A stretch of DNA of 64,000 bases from Zantedeschia hybrid cultivar. Its lineage: Eukaryota; Streptophyta; Magnoliopsida; Alismatales; Araceae. The DNA is taken from positions 19,291,879 to 19,355,878 of the forward strand of contig JARZZO010000003.1 in assembly GCA_030544215.1 (NCBI GenBank), in the 5' to 3' direction. Shown here in pieces: positions 1-9,617 of this stretch; the stretch's first letter is position 1; each line of letters begins with the position of its first letter. Below the pieces are notes generated by a model. The model was given only the letters and a program-made list of their open reading frames with translations. It did not search any database and had not been told where the DNA came from. The translations under genes and the position numbers were made by a program.

Positions 1-1056
1 GACGAGCATTAATTGTGGATGTAGAATGTGATTGTGTGGTTTATTATTTATTAATAAATAGAGGTCTGCGAACCTCTCCCTCTCATATTCCATTGTACTT
101 CTACCTTCCTCCTTGATGTAATCGCCATAAGGCTTCATTTAAATTATCATGTAATTGAGAATTCCGATGTAATTTGATCGAGGCGGCTGCGCGCGGAGCG
201 AGGATGATCCACAGCTGCTGACCAGATGAAAATGAAGGAGTTCATTGAATCCATGGGTTTGCATACTCATGATATAAGTTGTTATATTGTGTATGTGTGT
301 GTGTTTGACTGTCTGGCTCAAGTCAAACCACAGTGCCGTCCATGACCACACTAATGACATGTATGTGATGCGTGTGCTTAATATTTGCTAGGTTATTAGT
401 ATTTATAATATATTCGATATGTTTAATACTATCACCTAGGATGAGACCAAACTAAATAAGTAAAACCTTCGTTACAAACTCTAAGTCGTAGCGTGAGTCA
501 TTGAGAATGCACCGCGTGACTCTCCATCAATATGATCAATAGAACTCAATTCAGTGATGGTAGATACTATATGTTTACCCGAGGTCTGCTATTGTCTGTT
601 GAGAGAACTGTTGATCATGGCATAAGATGCCTTTGGATAAGAGTAGAGGAACGATATAGTTATCCACGTGTTTACCCGGGAACTATATTTCTACTTTACT
701 CTGTCACATATTGATGGTAAAGCTTAGACCGGAGATAATGGTCTACTGTGTTTACCCGGGACCATTAAACTTGGGAGCCGAAATATGATCGGATATTACA
801 AGGAGTTGCAATTATCATGAGATGATTGCTCTGAGATAGCGGTATGATACTACGTGTTTACCCGAAGTCATACTGTGATGCTTGGAGATTCTGATCCCCA
901 CTAGGAGACAGTCGGCATCTCCCGTTCTGTATATCTGAAGGTTATACAGTCCGTCGAAAATTAGTGGGAGTAAAACTAGATAATAAAAGACCATATCTTG
1001 TTTTAGTTAATCTGAATATCTGCTAATTATCAATTGATTATCTCATGTAGGTGAGA
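1..1056 (+). other. Copia-A 5' leader (partial)
   Basis: Untranslated leader upstream of gag. It matches the leader of the tandem Copia copies on the minus strand (about 29439-30510 and 37260-38330), including the stretch at 45-90 that corresponds to 30420-30465. No gene is supported here. It contains the four-hairpin cluster annotated separately and a fifth short hairpin, CTGTATA (927-933) with TATACAG (943-949). Confidence 0.85.
558..873 (+). promoter_or_regulatory. Four leader hairpins with shared TGTTTACCCG loop
   Basis: Four inverted repeats, each enclosing the same loop core TGTTTACCCG. Arms: TGGTAGA 558-564 with TCTGCTA 585-591 (two G-U pairs); ATATAGTT 654-661 with AACTATAT 681-688; TAATGGTC 736-743 with GACCATTA 760-767; GTATGA 842-847 with TCATAC 868-873. 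Stems differ completely from one hairpin to the next, while the loop core is nearly constant. The same four occur in the tandem Copia leaders. The sequence shows potential structure only; a role in packaging, dimerisation, translation or primer placement would be inference. Confidence 0.7.
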
Positions 1057-4000
1057 ATGTCACACCATAACCCGTTGCGAGGCATACTTGATGCCAACCG
1101 TTTGAGAGGCACCAATTACTCAGACTGGTTCAGAAACCTGAAGATAGTCCTCAGGTCTGAGCAGATTGCCTACGTCTTGGATAATGAACCTCTTGCTAAA
1201 CCAGCATTGGATGCTCCAGAGGAGGAAATGATAGCGTATGAAAAATGGAAGGAAGATTCCACCATGGCCCAATACTACATGTTAGCCTCTATGAGCAATG
1301 AGTTGCAGAGGCAACATGCAGAGATGGATGCTAGATCCATCATGCTCCACTTGAAGGAGCTATTTGGTGAGCAGAGCATAATCGAACGATATAAGATATC
1401 GAAGAATCTGTTCAAGGCTCAGATGGTAGAGGGAACTTCAGTACAGAATCACGTGCTGAAGATGATTGAGTGGGTAGAGAGGATGGATACTCTTGGGATT
1501 ACACTTCCCAACGAGATGCACATAGACCTCGTGTTGTCTTCACTTCCACCGTCATATGCTCAGTTAATCGTTAATTTTAACATGAACAAGATCCAGGCCA
1601 CCTTAGCTGAACTGCTGAACATGTTAAAGACTGCTGAGGGGAACCTTGTGAAGGATAAACCCTAAGTCCTCATGGTTGGTAAGACCAACAGAAAAAGACT
1701 TGCAGTCCAAACTTTTCGAAAGAATAAGAACAAGGTTCAGAGAAAGGCAAAGGTTGCCAAGAAAGACAAAGGTAAAAGTGCTGAGAAAGGTGATTGCTTC
1801 TACTGTCACTAGAAAGGGCATTGGAAGAGGAATTGCAAAGAATACCTCAAGGACAAGACTCAAGGAACTGTGAAGCAGCAGGACGCTTCAGGTATCTATG
1901 TGATAGATGTAAACTTGTCAATTAGAGATTGTTCATCATGGGTATTAGATACTGGATGTGTATCTCATATCTGCAATTCTGTGTAGGCACTGACAAGAAG
2001 GCGTAAGCTGAGGACCGGCGAGGTGGAGCTGAGACTAGGTAACGGCGCAAGAGTTGCGGCGATCGCTGTGGGGACAGTGAAACTCAAACTACCATCCAGA
2101 GACACATTTTTATTAGATCAATGCTATTATGTACCTAGCATAATAAGGAATATCATTTATATTTCATGCTTAGATAGAATTGCATACAATTTAAATTTTG
2201 GGAACAATAGTTGTTCAATTTATTTCGGAAATAAATTAATAGCTTATGCTATTTTGTCCAATGGTTTGTATCTATTGAATGTGTCTCATGATAATTTAGA
2301 CATCGGTTCTTCAATTAAAAGGAGTAAGTATGAAATGAACAAAGCCTACTTGTGGCATTGTAGGCTTGGACACATTGGTGAAAACAGACTCCAAAGGATG
2401 CATAAAGATAGATACTTGGATCCATTTGATTATGAATCATATGCAACCTGTGAGTCATGTTTAATGGGTAAAATGGCTAAGTCTCCATTTAGTGGAACTG
2501 GAGAACGAGCCAAAGACATATTAGAACTCATACATTCAGATATATGTGGTCCTATGTCAACCCAAGTCATTGGTGGTTTCTCATACTTCATTACATTCAC
2601 TGATGATTACTCAAGGTTTGGATATATATACTTATTGAAGTATAAATCTGAAGCCTTTGAGAAATTCAGAGAATTTAAGAATGAAGTAGAAAAACAAACA
2701 TGAAAGAGTATAAAAACCATCCGATCCGATCGGGGTGGTGAATACTTGAGTACAGAGTTCATTAAATACTTAAAGGATAATGGTATCCTTTCTCAGCTTA
2801 CACCTCCTTATACACCTCAGATGAATGGTGTATCGGAAAGGAGAAATCGCACATTAATGGAAATGGTGCGATCCATGATGAGCATCTCCAAATTACCAGT
2901 GTCCTTATGGGAATATGCACTTAGCTCGGCTATATATATCATGAACAAGGTACCCAACAAATCTGTTGAAATCACTCCATATGAGATATGGAATGGAAGG
3001 AAACCAGACCTTAAACATGTTAAAGTCTGGGGATGTCCTGCTCATGTTAAAAGACATGACTCAAACAAGCTGGAATCCAGAACTGACAAATGCAGATTTG
3101 TGGGATATCCAAAGGAAACTTATGGATATTACTTTTATCATTCTGGCGAATAAAAGGTGTTTGTGGCCAGGAGAGCTGTCTTTCTGGAAGAAGATTATAT
3201 TCTCCAGAAGGACAGTGGGAGTAAAGTAATTCTGGAAGAAATTCCAGACCCACAAACTGACAATGGTTCATCAGATGAACCGTCAGTTTCTGAATCTGTT
3301 CAAAATGATACACAGGAACCTCGTTGGTTTGAAAGAGTACCTAAACCACCAGAAAGATATGTGGGACATATTAATTTGCATGGTTCAAGGATAGTCTATA
3401 ATGAGGATGATGATCCTAAGACCTACCAGGAGGCCATTGAAAGTCCAGAGGCTGGAAAATGGCGGGAAGCCATGAATTCTGAAATACAGTCCATGTACAT
3501 TAACCAAGTTTGGAACTTGGTAGATTTACCCGATGGTATAGTACCTATCGGCTGCAAATGGATCTTTAAAAGAAAGATCGGTGCAGATGGACGTATTGAG
3601 ACTTATAAAGCAAGATTAGTAGCGAAAGGCTATCGTCAAAGACAAGGTGTTGACTATGACGAGACCTTCTCACCCGTTGCTATGATTAAGTCTATCAGAA
3701 TTCTTCTCGCCATTGCTGCCTACCATGATTATGAAATCTGGCAAATGGATGTGAAGACTGCCTTCCTCAATAGAAACCTTGAGGAGGAGGTGTATATGAT
3801 ACAACCAGAAGGATTCACATCCAAAGAATCTCCAAACATGGTATGCAAGTTGCAGAGGTCCATTTATGGACTGAAACAAGCTTCCTAAAGCTGGAATATA
3901 GGATTTGATGAGGTGATCAAATCTTATGGCTTCATTAAGAATGAAGATGAGTCCTGTGTATATAAGAAAAACAGTGGGAGCGCAATCACATTTTTGGTTC

Positions 4001-4989
4001 TTTACGTTGACGACATCCTACTCATTGGGAATGATGTAGGAATGATGTCATCAGTAAAGATATGGCTGTCAAAGAACTTCTCCATGAAGGATTTGGGAGA
4101 AGCATCTTACGTATTAGGAATACGGATCTATAGAGATAGATCAAAGAAGATGCTAGCTTTAACCCAATCCATGTACATAGAAACCATTGTCAAAAGGTTT
4201 GGTATGGAAAATTCCAAGAGAGGTCTCATACCGATGAGACATGAAATTTCACTCTCTAAAGGTCAGTCTCCCAAGACACCTGAAGAGAGGGTTGTGATGG
4301 ATAAAGTCCCATATGCTTCTGCCATAGGGTCCATCATGTATGCCATGCTTTGTACCAGACCTGATGTAGCATATGCTCTAAGTGTTACGAGCAGACATCA
4401 GGTAGATCTAGGTGATGAACACTGGAAGGTTGTGAAATGCATCCTTAAGTACTTGAGAAGGACTAAGGATCTATTTCTAGTCTATGGAAGAGGAGACTTG
4501 AAGCTGCAAGGATACACTGACTCGAGTTTTCAGTCTGATCCTGATGACAGCAAGTCAACATCAGGTTTTGTTTTCACACTCAACGGAGGAGCAATGAGCT
4601 GGAAAAGTTCCAAGCAGGAAACCACTGCTGATTCGACAACGGAAGCCGAGTATATTGCTGCTGCTGAAGCCGCCAAGGAAGCTGTATGGATGAAGAAATT
4701 CATCGGCGATCTTGGTGTGGTGGAAAGCATATCTGGTCCCGTCCCACTGCTATGTGACAACAATGGGGCGATTGCTCAAGCGAAAGAGCCGAGGTCTCAT
4801 CAGAAGTCGAAGCACATTCTGTGGCGCTTTCATTTGATCAGAGAGATTACAGCTCGAGGAGATGTCGTGGTGGAAAGAGTTCCCTCAGCCGACAACATAG
4901 CAGATCTACTTACAAAGCCTTTGTCTCAAAATGTTTTTGAGCGTCATTTAGAGAATATGGGTATTCTGTATAAAAGTGATTGGCTTTAG
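1057..4989 (+). pseudogene. Copia-A gag-pol polyprotein, six premature stops
   Basis: One continuous frame of about 1310 codons with no frameshift. The ATG at 1057 follows an upstream in-frame GTG and gives MSHHNPLRGI, as in the other copies. Order: gag; CCHC zinc knuckle near 1795-1840 (CFYCH.KGHWKRNC, with a stop in the middle); aspartic protease near 1935-1980 (VLDTGC); integrase with an H-H-C-C-like start (WHCRLGH) and catalytic core around 2540-2860; reverse transcriptase with YVDD near 4000; RNase H with TEAEY near 4640-4655. Breaks: TAA 1663, TAG 1810, TAG 1984, TGA 2701, TAA 3151, TAA 3886. Comparison with the related copies shows CAA, CAG, CAG, GGA, CAA and CGA at those codons, so most are C-to-T changes. 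Non-functional as it stands. Confidence 0.95.
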
Positions 4990-4992
4990 TCC

Positions 4993-5003
4993 AAGTGGGA
5001 GAT
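4993..5003 (+). promoter_or_regulatory. Copia-A polypurine tract
   Basis: A purine-rich run (AAGTGGGAGAT) directly before the TGTTAG start of the 3' LTR, where plus-strand DNA synthesis is primed in LTR retrotransposons. The same run precedes the LTR in the minus-strand copy (33313-33323). Confidence 0.85.
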
Positions 5004-6229
5004 TGTTAGTATTAGATGGTCTCAAAGCCAATCTAATACTATGTACTTATTCAGATTATTAATAAATGTCAATAATTCATTGTGTGTAATTAATTCGATC
5101 TGTGTTTATCGTATCACGATGAAGTCCATGAACATGTGCAATAGTCTTCGGATTATGATGAGATCATAATTACGAGACCGAAGACTTATAAACACATGTT
5201 CTTAATTGTTCCTAATCATAGGATGTTTGAGATAGGACATCAAACATCCGGATAGACTAGTATAGGTTATGTCAGCTCATATGATGAGGGTGACTGATCC
5301 TATAAGTAACTTGTGTGGAGACACTATGCTGGACCTATAGGTGCTCATTGGCGAATGAGTTCACTAAACTGATCCGACTATAAATCGCTGGATGATAATC
5401 ACCTCACCAGCTCGATTCATTTGTCACGGTTGCGTGGATGATCCTTGGACCTAAGACTCCAAAGATATCTTGTTGGTAGGTTTCTGAACTTTGACCTTGA
5501 CTAAGGAATCCCTAACTATGGGCTATTAATAAGTCAAGCGATCGGGTTCATGGAAATGCCCTCGAAGGTAATTGTGTGTTCAATACGAGATCATCCGCTC
5601 TCGGTAGTTTGAGAGAGAATGTTCCGAGAATGATGCGCTTAAAGTCCCTGGCCAGGGCGGACTTTGTAATCGATAAGGAGTTATCGGATTCAGATTAGCG
5701 GCATCTGATTCAAGTGAATCGACCAAATAGGGTTTAACAGTAAACCATGCCCTAAGTCGATTCGGGAACATTGCACGGATGAAAGATTATATCCGCGCGC
5801 TAACCGATGACAGAAATGTTGCAATAGAGGGTTGCGATAACCCCAGTGCCATCCAGGATCACGCGATGTTGCTTGGCATCCAACGTGATCGGCAGTCCGT
5901 CCGAATTTATTGTGGGACATTAAATTCGGCTGATTAATTGAATATAAGGATATTAATTAATTCAGTAGGTCAGTAAAGGGTTACTGGACTTAATGGGCTA
6001 TTAACTGGACTGGTATTTGGGCCTAGAGGGTCACACGCAAATGGTTTTCAAGTCGATGGATAATCCAACAGGATTTCGGATAAGTCTAGGTTTTTATGAA
6101 AAACTGCAAACAGACTTATTATAAAAGAACGGATTCTACGTCGGGGGCCAGCAACATTGACCTAGCCGTCATTCGTTCTTTCTCTCTCTTCTGGGCGTAC
6201 AATTCTCGACTGCTACGCCTTCCGTCCGA
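5004..6229 (+). repeat. Copia-A 3' LTR, truncated at its 3' end
   Basis: Starts TGTTAGTATTAG right after the polypurine tract and aligns with the 1552-bp LTRs at 31761-33312 and 39582-41133 (opposite strand) until about 6229; roughly the last 325 bp are missing. A TATA-like TTATAAAAG near 6118-6126, in the same place as in the other copies, suggests U3 is about 1.1 kb. The LTR starts with a perfect 10-bp inverted repeat (AGTATTAGAT with ATCTAATACT, within 5008-5040). Confidence 0.88.
5131..5200 (+). promoter_or_regulatory. Nested U3 hairpin of the Copia LTR
   Basis: Three coaxial inverted repeats: AACATGTG (5131-5138) with CACATGTT (5193-5200); AGTCTTCGG (5143-5151) with CCGAAGACT (5178-5186); ATTATGAT (5152-5159) with ATCATAAT (5163-5170) around loop GAG. 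A one-sided bulge, TACGAGA, lies at 5171-5177. The layout is kept in the LTRs at 33116-33185, 40937-41006, 12118-12187 and 15307-15376, with paired stem changes in the last two. It could act as RNA (3' end of the transcript) or as DNA; function is unknown. Confidence 0.7.
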
Positions 6230-9200
6230 TATGATTCCAAGTGATTTGTGCAATTTGATTTACTGTTTATTTGATTTTTTCACTTGAAATGAGCTTATGA
6301 AAAGTGTGCAGACTAAAAAGTCAATTTTGAAAGAAGTTTATTAATCTTGATTTATGTGCCATGGAATATGATTTTGATGGAGTTTTGACTTGGATATTAG
6401 AGTTATTAACCAATCTTTTTTGCCTTTTGAGCCTAAGATAGGTGCGCAGACTCAACTTGAGTTTTGAAGTTTTGTGTTTATTTAAAAGGGAGAATGTCCA
6501 TTTTTTAACCTTTTCTGATTTAGATATGATCTAAATTTAGTTATTTTGAATCATTTGAGCCATAACCAATGTCCTTGGTCCAATAATCCATCTTTTGACA
6601 GATTTTGAGTTGAGTCTGTGCATGGATGCACAGACTCAAGTCTGAAATTGATTTTTTAAGTTCCTACACAGTTCAAACTGCATTTAAGTAGTCCAAGGGG
6701 TTAGTTTCAACCAGCAAAGTTAAAATATGAAATCCGGAGTCGAGAAAACTTAATTGTATCCCATTCTCAATCGAATTTCCATGATTATAGGTGCGTAGAC
6801 TCAAAATCTGAGCATAATTTCAGTTTTATATCTCTTTAAACTTGAAGTGATTCAAGAATCACCACAAATTTAGGAAGGATAATACTGAGAAATCTCAGAA
6901 GTTGAGTGTGGCTACATAAAGTCTTTTCAAGCAGTGGTCCTTATGTGGATTTCTTCAAATGACATGATTTCTTCATGTTTATCCCATTCTTCTTGGATCA
7001 CTTTATAAAGTATTAAAAATGCTTAATATAATGATTACAAGTTGAATTTCAACCTTTCATTAGGAAAACCCAAGAAAGGTTTAGGATCTTCATGAAGGAT
7101 CATGGCATGAAGGGACCCGAAGGACCAACTCCCTTAAATGGATATGTAATGGCTAATGGATTATAGGGGTGGCTATAAAGGGGGGCATGCCGAGCATCCA
7201 ACCACTCACCCAAAGGGTGTCCTTAATGCCTTCAAGATATAAGAAAAACCCACGAGGGGTAATCCAAAGCGTCTCTACATTTGGGGAGTAAGGAACTCCA
7301 CCAATTCTCCTAGAAGATCACATGTAGCCATGAACCATGGAGATGACTATAAAGGGGGGCGTGCCGAGCATCCAACCACTCACCCAAAGGGTGCCCTTAA
7401 TGCCTTCGAAATGCAAGGGTTATCTACAGAGAATCACCTATTCCATTTCTACATTTGGGGAGCAAGGAACTCCACCAACTCATCAGGACTTTCAGGACAT
7501 ATCATCTAAATGAACCCATAGAAATGGAAACACAAGAATGATGCTTTTTGTATGAGGGCCATTGATGGGTTACCCAACATTAGATTGTTGGCACCCTTAG
7601 ATTGGGACATTTTTGGAAAACATCGGAAAACATTTAAAATCTTAAAACATTTAACAAGATTTCGGATTGAAACATTAAGAGCTTAACAACCCAAAGTCTA
7701 AGCCATTTAGGACCTTTATTGGGTCTCAAAGGGACAACCCTAGGTCTAAGGAACCTTTGGATAGCTTGGGGGAGGATCAAAGAATCACCTTAAGCCCAAA
7801 AACCTAACTAAAAGAGGCGTAGACTCAAAACTGCGCACAGGCGCTGAGTCTGCGCAGGGAGGCACAGACTCATGAACAGTGAGCGCAGACTCGCTACTGT
7901 AGCACGCAGGTTGCGGACTCAAGCTGAAAATTGGATTTTTGGTGAAAAATGGGTTTAGACCTAACCCAAATGATAGAAAATAAAGTATAAAAGGTATAAA
8001 ACCTAAAATCTTTATTTAAAATATATTTTAGATGTATTTTCTTAAGAAAATATCATGGAGAACTTAAATATGAATGTCATGAAACTTTAAGCATACTTTT
8101 CATCTTTTCCCATGGATCTTCCTTCTTGACTCCATGTTAGAGGGTTTATACTCCAAGAAGGTCATCCCCAACTAGTGAGGAAACCTCCTTGAGAACCTCT
8201 AGGGCCTAAACCCTTAGCTATCTTAGGGAAAAAATCCACCAAAATCGGTTCAGTTATGAACTTGAAAATAAAAACTTAGATCTTAATATTTATGGAACTT
8301 GGGGAATCTCTTTTGATGTTTGGCCTTGGGGGAACATCATCCATAGATGGGATGTGCTCCTAAGGGTCATGGAAGGCCAAGCCATCTTGAGAAAACCCTC
8401 AAATCGAAGAGAAACACAATGAAAATCAGGAAATATAAAGTTCAGGAAATCAGGACAGCAACTTAGATTTCGGGTCATATCTCCATATTCAGGGGGCTTC
8501 AAGGCTTGAGGAGACTATTTCTATAAACTAGAAAGGCCCCTTTACCATCCCCATATAATAAACATAAGCTTTATAAAGTAAAAATAACATTTAAAGCAAG
8601 ATAATTAGCATATTTACAAAACATACTCAGAAAATCTGAACATTGCATTTCATTGCTTTCATTATCATGGATAAACATCAAGGGAGAGATAGAAGTTCCT
8701 ATGAACATAATAAGGAAAGAATACTTAAGAAAGAACATAAAGAATATGAATAAACCCATCTCCCACTCTACCTTGGAGAGGGGATGAGCAATGGGGGATG
8801 GCTCTAGAAGCCCTTTCTCTTGCTATCTTCTTTTCTAACACTCTTCCTTTCTTTTTCTCTTCGTCTCTAACTCTTCTTTCTCTCTTGGGATGCAGGAAAT
8901 TGAGGGGAAGGAGGAGGGAGACGTGCTCCTCCAAGCTCTCTCACTTTTCTTCTTCTTCTTTTTTTTTGTGGGCTTTTGTCTTCAACTTTTGCTTGGAGAA
9001 AGGGGGGTTTCTTTTATAGATAAAGTTGGGTTAGTTTTGGAGGATATATTAGGAATCCATTAGGCTTGGATTAGAGATAAGAAACCCCTCTTAAGAGCCC
9101 TCCAATAAGGCCACAACACTTGGAGAATCTTCATTGGTTTTCCTTTTGCTTTTCATCTACTTTTCTAGAAGCATCTTTTGAAGGGGGGACCACTTTCTTT

Positions 9201-9617
9201 TCTTCTCATCCTCCTTTGGGCGGATCTGAACATGGGCTAAATAGGTAAGAATAGGGCATGGGGGGAGACCATTTGGGGTCCTTTAATGGTTGCCATGAAA
9301 TTGGGCCTTGGCCTTCACTTTTTTGGCCCAAATTGGCCCTATTGGGTTTCTTTTGCTTGAGATAATGGGCCCGGGCCCGCCCCCTTGGATTTCTTCATTA
9401 TTTGGGCTCAAAGTAACCCCGTTTTTGGCTTCATTTGTCTTGCAAGACTGAGCATGACTGTTGTCTATTAAATTTCTTTACTTGAACCTTCTTTGAAAAA
9501 TTGTTTGGACCTTTTCTTGCTTGAGATAATGGGCCCGGTTGTGCCATTCAATTTCCCTTGACTTGGACCTTCTTGATTGATCTTTTGGGCTCTTGCCTTG
9601 TTCAATTTTTAAGTGAC
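6230..9617. other. Unassigned non-coding repeat region
   Basis: No convincing coding sequence. It holds a 174-bp tandem duplication (7173-~7520), many dispersed copies of a GCAGACTCA-like word (6300-7920), a pyrimidine-rich block (8800-8970), and two copies of CTTGAGATAATGGGCCCG about 160 bp apart near 9355 and 9520. On the minus strand TATAAAAG (9012-9019) followed by a purine/pyrimidine-rich run looks like an LTR promoter, so part of this may be an unrecognised LTR in minus orientation. That is inference; I found no terminal repeats or target duplication to delimit it. Confidence 0.5.
7173..7520. repeat. 174-bp imperfect tandem duplication
   Basis: CTATAAAGGGGGGC starts at 7173 and again at 7347, and the TCTACATTTGGGGAG block recurs at 7274 and 7448, both 174 bp apart. 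Scattered substitutions separate the two units. No coding potential seen. Confidence 0.75.

Larger units (their letters stand above)
1..6229 (+). mobile_element. Copia-A: partial Tork/Angela-like LTR retrotransposon
   Basis: A plus-strand Ty1/Copia element that enters from the left edge, so its 5' LTR and most of its leader lie outside the window. Visible parts in order: leader (1-1056), one gag-pol frame (1057-4989), polypurine tract (~4993-5003), and a 3' LTR starting TGTTAG at 5004 and cut off near 6229. The order integrase, reverse transcriptase, RNase H shows Copia rather than Gypsy. The gag opening (NPLRGILDANRL then DWFRNLKIVL) resembles the Tork/Angela group from family knowledge; the exact lineage is not proven. 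It is closely related to the tandem Copia at 25900-41133 but clearly diverged and carries six nonsense codons. Sequence after 6229 no longer matches the family LTR. Confidence 0.93.

Noticed and set aside
1..1056. Small open frames in the Copia-A leader
   Set aside because: They are not kept in frame in the related leaders at 29439-30510 and 37260-38330; the block is better explained by the hairpin cluster.
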